A stretch of DNA of 64,000 nucleotides, taken from Harmonia axyridis. Taxonomy: Eukaryota; Arthropoda; Insecta; Coleoptera; Coccinellidae. Positions 54,814-64,000 of this stretch are shown in pieces. The notes beneath the pieces are model-generated. The model worked only from the letters and a program-made list of their open reading frames with translations. It ran no database searches and had not been told where the DNA came from. The position numbers and the translations under genes were made by a program. Position 1 is the stretch's first letter, and every line of letters begins with the position of its first letter. The DNA lies in assembly GCF_914767665.1 (NCBI RefSeq), contig NC_059507.1:18540718-18604717 (forward strand), written 5' to 3'.

Positions 54814-56286
54814 TCAAACTTGGAGCTTTGTACCGTCAGCAGATTCAATTCTAGCTTGAACAGTACCAAGAAGCACTTGTCCAACACAAATAGACTTTTT
54901 ATTGATATGATATGAATTGATAATTTCATTGGGGGTAGCAGATTCAGATTCCGAAACTTTACTTTCAATGTGGAGGCTGTTATTGTTCGGGATGTCAGAT
55001 AGATTATCTGACTGATTGACAGATTGATTATCTGGATGGAGGCTAGTATGGTGACGAGTTGATTTGCATACTCTACATGAATTTTTGGAAGCAGAGTATT
55101 TAAAATTGTGAAGTCCAAGACAGTTGAAGCAACGTTTGCAGTTTTTTAAATAATCAAATTTAGCTTGCCTCGACATTTTTATATAAGATGGACATGCAAA
55201 CAGAGGATGTGTATCATTACATTTTGGGCAATGAAGAATTCTTGAGTTCACTGAACGAGATGGCCAATTGAGGGAATGATCCTGAGAAGAACCAGCAGAA
55301 CTTGCAAGCAAAACATTTTTTGTTTTATTTTTAAAAGAGTGAAATGAACTTGAACCAGTTGATTTATTTGAAGATTTAGAAGAGTTCTGTTCGCAAAACT
55401 CCTGAGCTTTGAGTTGTTTCGTGACAAAATCTATCAAAGACTTATATTCAGGAATATTAGACGAGCCCAATTGGCTTTCAAATGCTTTTCTAGTATAATG
55501 ATCAACGTTACGTAATGCCAGTGAAAACAAAAGAAAATCTGATAAATCCTTTATGTTTAGTGCTTTTATTGCGTTAACTGAAGTTTGATGACAATTCAAG
55601 AATTCTTTGAGATGTGTTACAGAATTATTTGTTGAAGCCTTGAAATTCAATATTTCATTTAGGTACATAGTCACCAACATTATTGGATTTTGATAACGTG
55701 ACTTCAAGCTTTCATATGCCAATTCATAATTTTCATTTGATAACTGCAGTCCTGATATAACTGCGAGTGACTCATTCCTTAAATAAGACTTTAATAATTG
55801 AAATTTTTGTATTGGCGCTAAACTTTTATTTTCATGGACCAGAGAATTGAAAAGTTGAAAGAATTCTGTCCATTCTGAACTTCCACCTGAGAAAGGGCGA
55901 ATATTTATTTTCGGTAGCAAAAGAGATTCAAAATTTGAAACCTGTGTGTTAGACGCTTGGTTTGACGCTGATTGTTGTTGTTTTAATGAAAAAAATAAAG
56001 CCCTAATGTGAGCTACCACCTCAGCAAACGCCAACTCCGACTGAGCTGTTTCAACACGTTCAGTTGCTGATAATTCGGAATTAATTTCCATCATTTCCTC
56101 CTGTATACATTCAAATTTTGCTTCGCACGCAAGTATTTTCTCCTGGTACGCTTGTAATTCAAAAATATTTGAAGAATCGTAACCTTCAATTTTTTTCCAT
56201 ATTCCGGTTACAATAGAAAATACATTGGCTCTTTTATCGACCAATTTATTCAATGAGGCATTACCTGTATCAGTTTTAGGTGGCAT
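54814..56286 (-). CDS. BEL/Pao gag
   Basis: 490 codons beginning MPPKTDTGNAS. N-terminal coiled region, then the capsid-like domain (LLPKINIRPFSGGSSEWTE, QKFQLLKSYLRNE). Cys/His knuckles follow: CPKCNDTHPLFAC, CFNCLGLHNFK, CRVCKSTRHHTSLH. It forms the particle and binds RNA. The frame ends at a TGA directly before protease in the same frame. In the related copy gag and pol look joined, so this stop is probably a mutation. The ATG at 56286 is well placed after the primer site region. Confidence 0.8.
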   Translation of the reverse strand: MPPKTDTGNASLNKLVDKRANVFSIVTGIWKKIEGYDSSNIFELQAYQEKILACEAKFECIQEEMMEINSELSATERVETAQSELAFAEVVAHIRALFFSLKQQQSASNQASNTQVSNFESLLLPKINIRPFSGGSSEWTEFFQLFNSLVHENKSLAPIQKFQLLKSYLRNESLAVISGLQLSNENYELAYESLKSRYQNPIMLVTMYLNEILNFKASTNNSVTHLKEFLNCHQTSVNAIKALNIKDLSDFLLFSLALRNVDHYTRKAFESQLGSSNIPEYKSLIDFVTKQLKAQEFCEQNSSKSSNKSTGSSSFHSFKNKTKNVLLASSAGSSQDHSLNWPSRSVNSRILHCPKCNDTHPLFACPSYIKMSRQAKFDYLKNCKRCFNCLGLHNFKYSASKNSCRVCKSTRHHTSLHPDNQSVNQSDNLSDIPNNNSLHIESKVSESESATPNEIINSYHINKKSICVGQVLLGTVQARIESADGTKLQV

Positions 56287-56527
56287 TGTTGTAAATAAAC
56301 GAACGAAGAAAGAGAATCAAAAGTGAATTGATTAAATTGAAACAGATGTGAACTCTGAGAAAGATTACTTTCCAGCTATGGTGAATGTTGCCAGATTGTA
56401 ATATATGGATACTTATAAAAAACTGTTTTGATGGCCGCAAAAAGAAAGGAAATTTGAAATGAAGCTACTGAAAATTTAGATTGAGATATTGAAATTGGAC
56501 GCAATTCGGCTCGCTAGGACCAAATTA

Positions 56528-57204
56528 TGTTGGAGATTGATCAAGAAAATTTTAGTGGACTGTATTCAGAGTTGAATCTTATCCCAACACAGTACGAAAA
56601 CGAAAAGGACAAGTGAAACCAAAGTAATAATAAAATAATATTCTTACCTAGAAGTGGGTGAACTTAAGTTATGGATCTTGCAGCAGTCCTCAGCTTCCAG
56701 AAGCAGATTGATTGAGCTCAACAAACTGAACCAGAAGTGGTAGATCCTTTATGATTGACAAGCTGGAAAATTATTAATTCGACCCCACTTATCCTTAGGA
56801 ATGTCACAGAGTACGCCCTGGTGACAACTTTATTTCTCAAACGGAGTCTTTTGATTTAATGTTTATGGAACAGAAACACTGTATTTCTGATATACACAAC
56901 TTCGATGGTCAGCGAACAATGCGTTGAAAATGCGATATATCCCGAAATTTGTGTACGTAAATTAGAACAATAATTATTAATTATTTGGTAGCAGAATGGA
57001 AACAATCAAATCTTTCGTATAACACGTAAAGAATGATACTGACTGATGGAAATCACAACATGTGCGCTAAGCGGCAGAGATCACAGATGTTTTAAAATTG
57101 CGATAAATACCGCATTTAAATTCATACGAAATTTAATAACTGAAAATTGAAAAGTTTCGAAAAAATTGAACTGAAAAAAAAAGAACGTTCACTTGGCGTG
57201 AACA
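56528..57204 (-). repeat. BEL/Pao LTR, 5' copy
   Basis: 677 bp matching 46220-46897. A purine-rich A-run lies near 57174-57185. Confidence 0.9.
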
Positions 57205-57960
57205 AGGAGGTATACCGGAAAATTCCGTTCCTTGATATGATGGTGCATAGATGTGATGATGACAAGCTTTTGACCTGTTGGTACAAGAAACCTACAAGTT
57301 CTGGGAGATTACTAAACTACTTTTCCAATCATGATTTTAAACATAAAATATCAGTAATGAATGGATTGATTCATAGAATAAAGAACCTGAATAGTCCCCA
57401 GTTCCATCAAGAAAATAATGATAAGACACGTACTGAAACTTAATAATTATCCTATTAATTAAGTCAATAGGATGGTAGCACAGTCAATGAAAAGGGATAA
57501 CATTCACGCAGATCCACCTAACGGCCAACGGGAATGAGAATAATGAAATGATTAAATATTAAAGATTTCCTTTTGTGCCTTTACTATCATTGAAACTGAA
57601 TTTGATGTTCAAGAAAAATAAAATTCCGGCTCAATTAGTGTTTTATAATACAGAAAAAGTGGATGAATTATTTCACAATCTAAAAGATAAGACTCCTACA
57701 TTACAAAGATCAAATTTAATTTATCAGATACCTTGCCTAGATTGCGAGAGGAGTTATATAGGACAGACTAAGCAGTACCTCCAATATAGAATAAGACAAT
57801 ATAGATATGATTGTCAGATGAAGAATTGCAATAAAGTTGACAAAACGGCACTAGCTAGACATCCATTTGATTTTCAAAATGCTCGGATATTAGATTATGA
57901 GGGTAATTACTATAAGAGGTGCATCAGCGAGATGGTATGATATATACAATAAATATTCAC
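57205..57960 (+). pseudogene. Third PLE: late RT and GIY-YIG endonuclease
   Basis: Plus strand 57205-57441: KIPFLDMMVHR, CWYKKPTSSGRLLNYFSNHD. 57575-57940 holds KVDELFHNLKDKTP, LIYQIPCLDCERSYIGQT and YRIRQYRYD, the GIY-YIG nuclease. The two parts are separated by frame breaks at 57441-57575. Diverged from the first two PLE families and lacking the catalytic RT half. Confidence 0.8.
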
Positions 57961-58020
57961 CCCACTGTAAATGACAGAACTGATACCCAAAATTTGAGTT
58001 ATGTTTATTCTAATTTATTA

Positions 58021-58082
58021 TTATTTCGGATTTATTATCTTTATTATTATTTCTATTATTATTTATTTATTATTATTATTGA
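58021..58082. repeat. (TTA)n array at the R4-like boundary
   Basis: TTATTATT-rich sequence between the PLE end and the R4-like LINE. Confidence 0.85.
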
Positions 58083-60241
58083 AGAATGAATTAGTTTTAA
58101 TTTGGTTGCCATTTCTTGGTGTAGTATCTTTCCTACTGCATCTTGCCTCTCTTTATATTCTTTTCCTGCAAACATTTGACATCCTCCCGTGATATGTTGG
58201 ATTGTTAAATTCATTGGACACCCATAACGGCATCGATCTTCAGTAATAGTTCGATCCTTTATGATATGCTTGCAGTAATTTCTCGTTGAAATCACTTGAT
58301 CTTGGATGGCTAAAAGAAATCCTTCCGTTTCTGAATACATTGCACCTGATGTGAGTCAATAGTACGAGTACGACGCTTCAATGTCGACATGATCCTGGTT
58401 CACCTCGTTGAAATGTCGTCCATGTAGTGGCTTTTCTGCAAAGATGGAGATCTTTGCAGTTTTTCTTGGATTGTCTGGTGGTTGTATGACAATTGCTCCT
58501 TGTGCAGTTGTAAAGGTGTTGATTCGTCTGATCCACACAGTACTTTGAAGACCTCTGATGTGCCTGATTTGTCTTTGAAGTATGTTCGTAGGCATTCAAT
58601 TTGCCCATGGCAAGTTCCATGATGTCTAGCAGACCTCTGTCTCCTATTCCTAGGCAGTGTCGTCCTCTCAATGCTACTTTTCGGATGGTGCTTGTGTCTT
58701 TTGTCATCAAGGTTCTCATTTTGCGTTGCAGGTTTTCCATATCTGTTTTGCTCCATGGAATTATACCGAAAGAGTATGTTAGAATTGAACATGCATATGT
58801 ATTGATAGCTCTCGTCATGTTCTTGCTGTTGAGGTTTGTTTTTAAAATTTTGTTTTTGTTCTCCTGATGAACTCAGTTGTTAAGTCTTCCCTCATTCTTT
58901 GATGGTTTATTCGTCGGTTTTGTTTTATTCCTAGGTATTTATAAAGATCGTCCGATTTCATTGCTTCTATCTCCTGTCCATTGGAGAGAGCGATCGGTTC
59001 ATCTTGGATTTTTCCACGCACTACGCTAATAATACGACAATTGTCTAATCCGAATTTCATCCCCACGTCTTTCGAAAAATTTTCCACCAGTTTGACCATA
59101 ATTTGCAAGTGGTTTTTGTTGCCTGTTGTAAGTTTCAGGTCATCCATGTATAGCAAATGATTGAGTGCAATAGTATTTCTATTTTCTTTGATATTGGAAC
59201 CTTTTTCAGTAGCAAACAGTTGTTTAGAAAGGGGATTCAGCGCCAAGCAGAACCATAAGGGACGCAATGAATCTCCTTTTTGCTAATGTGCTTAATTTTG
59301 TTGTTTTTCTCTGGCTGGTTAATGACTTTAAGGTTTTGGCTTCACACCTAGCAATGTTGCTATTGAAAATGCTGCACAGTATGAGATGAGATGAAAGATA
59401 CTTGGGTATAATCTCCTTGTTGGTCATGACCAGAAGATGAGATAGTTTCTTGGATGTCCTCAATCTTGGCAGTATCGGTCGTCTCAATGGATCTGTGCCC
59501 TCAAAATCTATAATGCATCTATTCATTGTGGCAGATAATCGCTCCAGTAGTTCTCTTTGGCCTTCTTCTGGATTTTCGACGGGTGCAGAATATATATTTC
59601 CTCGTTGAGCATCACTTATTGCTATCACATCTACGTTGTTTTGTTCCTCATAGTTCATTTGTGCATTGATGTTGTGTTGGTTTTCAGCACAATCGTAGTT
59701 TTCTTCAATTTTCGTTTCGTTATCAGTGAAGTTCCTATTCTGTAGCATCAGTTGGACTTCATTCTTTATGGTGGTAAGTCTCTCATCGGGTACATGTTTA
59801 TTTCTCATATGACCCAGTATTAGTCGTCTACTCTTTGCTCAGAAACTTAGAGTTCGGGATAGTTTCTGTGGAATTCTGCGAATAATTTTGGCCGGTAGCC
59901 TATTTCATACTCTCCCATATTAGTCACTTCATAATATATGCGCATAATATATCCCGCATACTGTCATGTCCAGCGACGGCTCCAGACACGCCCTGACGAA
60001 CCTCAGGCAGCGGCTCTATATTCCTATTCCTCAAATTCACCATCATTCATGGGTTCCTCCTTGTCGTAGAGGAGACGGCCTTTGATCGCCTTTTACGATC
60101 CGCAGAGCTACGGTGGGAGAATTCTCGAGCTGCTTTCCACACGGCTTCGTCCGGGAGCTCCTGGAATCTGCGGTGGGCAGGAGTTGATTTAACTCTCCTG
60201 ATAGGTGAATCGCTAGGGATTTACCTACCGCTACCGCTACA
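58083..60241 (-). pseudogene. R4/Dong-like LINE, third copy, heavily broken
   Basis: Minus strand. 59808-59330: acidic N-terminal region leading to LRRPILPRLRTSKKLSHLL. 59267-58842: PLWFCLALNPLSK, catalytic LLYMDDLKLT, FGLDNCRIISV. 58818-58340: post-RT region in shifting frames. 58340-58083: ETEGFLLAIQDQV, then CRYGC and HITGGC, the zinc motif before the restriction-like nuclease. The RT fingers and first palm Asp are deleted near 59270-59330, and the nuclease core is missing at the 3' end. Sequence at 60240-59810 looks like the 5' region. Flanked by TTA arrays on both sides. Confidence 0.75.
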
Positions 60242-60266
60242 GCTATTATTATTATTATTATTTTTA
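60242..60266. repeat. (TTA)n array
   Basis: ATTATTATTATTATTATT at the 5' boundary of the third R4-like copy. Confidence 0.85.
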
Positions 60267-60753
60267 TTAAAGTCTTTGAACTCCTCTAACTCCATTAAAT
60301 AGAAGTCTTTATTGTCAGGGTGTTAGTTTTGTGAGACTAATGTGAATGTCTCCATAAGTATCCGAAATTGGTCGTATCATTTCTATTCTTACTTTCAAAC
60401 CACTTACCAAATTACCTGAATTACTTGATCAAGAAATTTTTTGAATCTAGTTAGTTGAGCTGAAATATTTTCTTTTGATAATTTGAAAGAATGGATTTTT
60501 TCTGATTAACACATGATACTACCATATAACACACAATAATGACAAAATAAAACTTGCTTTAAACAAGACTAACCTTCGAATATTCTTTGTTGTTTTTCCA
60601 TTCAAGGGCTCGGCAAATTCTTACGCTTCTGAATACTCCTTCAATGCTTCTTCTATTGAATGATTCTTCACGTGCTTCTTGATGTATTTTCTCTGGATTC
60701 TGCTCTCCAATTGATTGTTTATCACTGGCGTGAATCCAGCTCGAAGGACCAAA
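60267..60753. other. Probable internal remnant of an LTR element
   Basis: No protein family recognised. Minus-strand sequence next to 60753 reads TTTGGTCCTTCGAGC, resembling the BEL/Pao primer site at 56524, so this is likely the 5' untranslated part of a related LTR element. Confidence 0.35.
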
Positions 60754-60975
60754 TGTTAAGGGCACGCTTATCAAAGCACCAATTTTTTTGGGATGAAGAA
60801 TAATGTTTTATTTCTTCCACTGATTGAGATACTCGTACATTCTGATACAATACTTGGATTTTATACTTATATTGAATAAGAACAAACAATTATAACAATG
60901 AGAAATGAAACTAGGTTATGAACTAGCGGACTGTATTAGCTGATTGCTGTTTGTACAATTTCAACTTTCTGTGAA
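60754..60975 (-). repeat. Putative LTR end, BEL/Pao-like
   Basis: TGTTAAGGG on the plus strand abuts the primer-site-like sequence. The outer boundary is uncertain; GTGAACA near 60975 is a candidate. No second LTR found. Confidence 0.35.
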
Positions 60976-61164
60976 CACAGGGATGTGAATAGAGAGAGAG
61001 AGATGGAAAAGATCGGCGATATTGAGTTGAGACCACAGAACTACATATTTGTCATTTCTTGTTCCTTATGAGCTGGCCTCAACCATGTATTGAAAATTGG
61101 AATATAATTAAAATGAATAACCTCAAACAGAGGCTGTTCAGTCCCCGAACATATCTGGCATGGT

Positions 61165-61702
61165 GGCTTGATCTATAGGATTCTCCGTTTCTGCAACTTC
61201 CTCATTCACAGAAATAGCATCCAACGGTCTTCTCTTGAACCTTGATCCTCTCCTTGATGTCTCTCGTATTTAAAAGCGTCCTCCTTGAGCGTCCAGGTTC
61301 TGATCGTAGTTATACTTCCGCTTCTCCCAAGTCCCTAATCCAAGCGTCAGGATTTTGATCTTCTCGGCAATGTCTTGGTTTATGAAGAGGTTTTCTTTGA
61401 TGTAGTCCTAGCCGGTCTCGTGGAACTTCCTCATTTCTTTGTCTTTGACGTCGATCGCCACCTTCGCTTCGCTGTGGTTCTTCACAAATAACTTAACCTC
61501 CAACACTTTTTGAGGGAGTTCGAAAACTGTTACTCTAGCTTACATTTTGGACGGACCTGCTGATGAGCAGTGCTTGATATGCTTTGTTCAGCTTCTCGCG
61601 TTTGATCTGCTTGATTTCCAACAGTCTCTTTCAATAATCTTTTATTTCTTCCAGCCTGACGAATGTCCCATCTTTGGTTTCGTGATTCGAATGTAGCAAC
61701 TA
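61165..61702 (-). pseudogene. Decayed, rearranged relative of the captured spectrin gene
   Basis: Minus strand 61702-61560 aligns with the ORF at about 50558-50700 (CTGTTGGAA.TCAAGCAGATC and neighbours). Minus strand 61400-61165 aligns with about 52120-52420, through the CCCH region. There the finger is damaged: a TGA follows the second Cys and one Cys is Tyr. Between the two parts is spectrin-like sequence (VLEVKLFVKNHSEAKVAIDV, KEMRKFH) that I cannot find in the intact ORF. Several stops and shifts. It is a second, structurally different copy rather than a simple duplicate. LTR sequence was not found beside it. Confidence 0.75.
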
Positions 61703-62097
61703 TTGTCCCTGGTTATATGGCTAGTTTGAGACTAGAATATTTAAAAAGAATCGGATATGTGAAAAGTAAAATTTTTTGATATACATACCTCCTGAATATG
61801 GAGTTTGAGTGGGAGAGCAGGGGATGCAAATTTTTGTCCAACTGAAATCCACCTTGAGTTTGATATTTATGTGTTCAATTTTCTTATTTAGGTTTATTTC
61901 ACTTAACGCATCAACAGTCAATACAGTGTTTTATTATACACAAGAAATAATGAAAATAATGAAATATTGAAACAGCTTTCAGTAATTCTTTCCTTTTATA
62001 TTAAAAAAAGTGCTTTCATTATAATAAAATACAATCCTTACTTATTGGAATTAATATCTCAAATGAAATACCAATGAATGCTGATTTTCCTATTCAA
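61703..62097. other. Probable 3' UTR of the receptor exon and unassigned DNA
   Basis: On the minus strand, downstream of the stop at 62098, an AATAAA occurs at about 61930-61935. Nothing else recognised. Confidence 0.4.
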
Positions 62098-62313
62098 TTA
62101 CAATGAATATACCACAGCCATAATGAATGAAACTAAACAGTATAAACAGAAGGATATCCGATCAACTGCTGCAGCCAATAACACCCAATCCTGCTGTACA
62201 GAAGGTTTCATAGAAGGTTTGAAAATATGATCGTCAACGCTATTATGGTCATCTAAGTCAGTCACGTGATGATCTCTCATTTCTTCAGCTGTCACTCTAT
62301 GAATTAAGGTGGA
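62098..62313 (-). CDS. Nicotinic acetylcholine receptor-like subunit, last exon
   Basis: Minus strand. An acceptor ATTTTCAG (plus-strand 62314-62321) precedes an open frame to a stop at 62098. It reads STLIHRVTAEEMRDHHV, an acidic stretch, then QDWVLLAAAVDRISF followed by a hydrophobic segment of about 18 residues ending at the C-terminus. The DW...A..DR...F pattern directly before a final membrane helix is that of the MA-helix/M4 junction of Cys-loop nicotinic receptor subunits. It would be the extreme C-terminus of a ligand-gated ion channel of neuronal membranes, of the divergent type seen in insects. Earlier exons are not in the window, or are separated by the repeats to the right. Another Cys-loop subunit cannot be excluded. 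Confidence 0.55.
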   Translation of the reverse strand, partial: STLIHRVTAEEMRDHHVTDLDDHNSVDDHIFKPSMKPSVQQDWVLLAAAVDRISFCLYCLVSFIMAVVYSL

Positions 62314-62501
62314 CTGAAAATAATTAGAGAAATTGTGTTCAACTCAGAAATTACAAATAGTTTATGGTTATTAGATTCGGAAAAGCATTAACATTTTATA
62401 ATATATTTTAAAGGTGTCCCAGAAGACAACGTTAAACCGGAATCGGGTAACAGGAAAATTCATAATAGTTATCAGAAATATAAAAGAAAGCCTACTCGAA
62501 G

Positions 62502-62765
62502 ACATGAACGTTAAACTAGGTTAAGTTCGGCCATAGAACCTCAACCGCTTCATTCTCTATTCTTATATAGAAAATCATATATTATTATACAAATTATATA
62601 ATAGTAAAGAAATGAATGTAATAAATATAGCAAAATGATAGTATCAGATGAATAAGATAAACGTAAATGATTATACAAACAAAGCAAAATGATAAAAGTG
62701 AAGATATTTGGGTAGGCAACCCAAAATACATATTGGAGAATTGTGAGTAATATACAATTCTCCAA
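62502..62765 (-). repeat. LTR-like direct repeat, copy A
   Basis: On the minus strand it begins TGTTGGAGAATTGTATATT at 62765, after a purine-rich GGCGAGGGAGTA, as a 3' LTR would. It shares about 210 bp (62502-62711) in the same orientation with 63339-63552. Confidence 0.6.
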
Positions 62766-62876
62766 CATACTCCCTCGCCAAATGAAGGATCTTCATTTTA
62801 ACACACAACAAAAAAAATATAGTAACTATAATTTTAACATTAGCAAACTTTAGGTAATTTCTTTCGTTTTTAGATT

Positions 62877-63149
62877 CTATCCAAAATCAAAAATATCAGT
62901 AATACAACTTCCATCTTCCCCTTTTATGTTTGCATAATTTTCTTTATTTCTTCCACATCCTGCGTCTGGAAAGCAAAGGTCTTCTATAATATGAGGAACT
63001 TCAACATTGTAAGGATATATGAACATAATTCTTCTCACATCAGCATTCCATTCAACAATTAAGAAACTATTAAACAAAGAACTTTCCTTCAATTGCCTAA
63101 TTTTCGAGTACACTGAAACATTTCTGACATAAGTTCTGAATATGTCCAA
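62877..63149 (-). CDS. Unrecognised 90-codon frame, possibly DENN-like
   Basis: Lies between the two LTR-like repeats, minus strand, with no enzymes of a retroelement. The segment SSLFNSFLIVEWN, IYPYNVEVP and LCFPDAGCG resembles the opening of a uDENN domain (hydrophobic strand, YP, then CFPD). DENN proteins activate Rab GTPases. Only about 60 residues fit and the rest diverges. A possible acceptor (TGTTTCAG) precedes YSKIRQL, so it may be a host exon rather than TE cargo. I am not sure of either reading. Confidence 0.3.
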   Translation of the reverse strand: MDIFRTYVRNVSVYSKIRQLKESSLFNSFLIVEWNADVRRIMFIYPYNVEVPHIIEDLCFPDAGCGRNKENYANIKGEDGSCITDIFDFG

Positions 63150-63338
63150 AGTAGAATCATCAGTAACAGTAAGTAGTAACAGTAATAAATACCAAACAAC
63201 TTACTCGGTAATAGGTTTATTTTCTGTGAGGTAGGAAATATTGGTTGAATACTTTCGTTGAATACACGTGTAATACAAGGTGAATACAGAACAGAGTACA
63301 CATGCAATACTAGATTAATAAAAGTAGAGAATATACAA

Positions 63339-63552
63339 GACATGAACGTTAAACGAAGTTAAGTTCGGCCTCAGAACTCAGCCGCTTCGTTCGCAATTCT
63401 TGTTCTTGCATATATAGAAAATCATATATTATTATACAAAATTATATAATAGTAAAGAAATAAATGTAATAAATATATCAAACTGATAGTATCAGATGAA
63501 TAAGATAAACGTGAATAATTATACAAACAAAGCAAAATAATAAAAGTGAAGA
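63339..63552 (-). repeat. LTR-like direct repeat, copy B, cut by PLE end
   Basis: Same orientation as copy A. About 90% similar by eye over the shared part. It ends at 63552 where PLE sequence begins. Confidence 0.6.
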
Positions 63553-64000
63553 ACCTGCTCGATGAATTACAGAAGGGATGTAAACAATATTAGCTCCATC
63601 TATTCTTATTTGATTCATTATGACCAGTTTGTTGGGAGTGAATTGGATGAATCACATTCCACAAGTTCTGCAGTCGTAGAAATAACGTGAAAGAATGATT
63701 CCTATGTTCTGGACCGGTTTTGTGAGAGTAGATTGGTGTTTGGTTCATGGCATCTTTTAACAATCGCATTTGTTCCGAGTTCGGTGAGAGTGAATTTCTG
63801 GGACCAATGTGATTTAATGCTACTCTATGTTTCATTTGTCATGTGCGTGTATTCTGTGGTAAGTCTGGTTGACAGCATTTTTGACAACCTCTCATTTGAT
63901 TATTCTGTTTACTTTGTTTACATGATTAAAATTGATTTCTACTCCTTTGCTAACGAAATATCAGATCCTTTTTTCGCTGAAGTTGTTGATGTTCTTGTTC
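63553..64000 (+). mobile_element. PLE C-terminus and pseudo-LTR, running off the window
   Basis: Plus strand from ACCTGCTCGATGAATTACAG matches the PLE copies at 20.2 and 30.3 kb, with more differences. It retains the 20 bp missing from the 30.3-kb copy. Coding ends near 63691, then the pseudo-LTR continues to the window edge. The hammerhead would lie just beyond 64000. Confidence 0.8.

Larger units (their letters stand above)
46220..57204 (-). mobile_element. BEL/Pao LTR retrotransposon holding two nested insertions
   Basis: LTRs 46220-46897 and 56528-57204 begin TGTT and end AACA. AGGAG flanks the element at 46215-46219 and 57205-57209, a 5-bp duplication, and the target PLE frame continues across it. 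Minus strand order: gag, protease, RT, RNase H, integrase. Inserted into it are a spectrin-bearing LTR element (49534-52764) and a hAT-type element (53587-54555). Several stops and frameshifts show it is dead. The primer site after the 5' LTR reads TTTGGTCCTAGCGAGC on the minus strand (56524 downwards). Confidence 0.9.

Overview
The window looks like repeat-rich insect nuclear DNA (a beetle is my guess; the sequence does not prove it). It is AT-rich, full of long (TA)n arrays, and almost all recognisable coding sequence belongs to transposable elements (TEs). Host coding sequence is limited to two exons of a histidine-rich DUF4779-like gene (13303-14493, + strand), a likely last exon of a nicotinic acetylcholine receptor subunit (62098-62313, - strand), and perhaps a DENN-like fragment near 63.0 kb.

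Layout. 0-3.5 kb: a 147-bp tandem repeat, then sequence I cannot assign. 3.5-6.4 kb: a hAT-type non-autonomous element, a 5'-truncated R4/Dong-like LINE tail, a 1.1-kb near-perfect palindrome of Penelope-like element (PLE) ends with hammerhead ribozymes, and a separate textbook hammerhead at 6278-6321. 6.4-11.3 kb: a gypsy relic (- strand) split by a Jockey-like LINE, followed by another LINE piece. 13.3-14.5 kb: the DUF4779-like gene. 15.4-19.1 kb: a LINE relic followed by a complete Tigger/pogo transposon. 19.4-31.0 kb: two PLE copies head to head, one split by a young BEL/Pao element (22470-28800) that itself holds a LINE. 31.2-35.2 kb: a second PLE family with inverted ends, split by a 2.6-kb TTAA-flanked insertion. 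35.2-43.2 kb: an R4/Dong-like LINE split by an almost intact Jockey element. 44.9-45.5 kb: an isolated LINE ORF1. 46.2-57.2 kb: a second BEL/Pao element inside a third PLE. 58.0-60.3 kb: a broken R4-like LINE between TTA arrays. 60.7-64.0 kb: LTR relics, a decayed spectrin-derived copy, the receptor exon, a small direct-repeat element and a PLE end.

The most unusual object is at 49534-52764. It is an LTR element with a primer-binding site, polypurine tract, TATA box and LTRs beginning TGTAACG. In place of pol it carries one uninterrupted 842-codon ORF made mainly of spectrin repeats and ending in a CCCH zinc finger. It appears to be a host spectrin gene captured by a retrotransposon. It sits inside the second BEL/Pao element, and a rearranged, decayed relative lies at about 61165-61702, so the captured gene has probably been mobile.

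Insertion order can be read from target-site duplications (TSDs): PLE, then BEL/Pao (TSD AGGAG), then the spectrin-bearing LTR element and a hAT-type element (TSD CTCGAAAT). Similar nesting occurs at 22-29 kb (TSD ATTAC), 8-10 kb (AATAT) and 38.7-42.6 kb (GGATT). All alignments were done by eye, without database searches.
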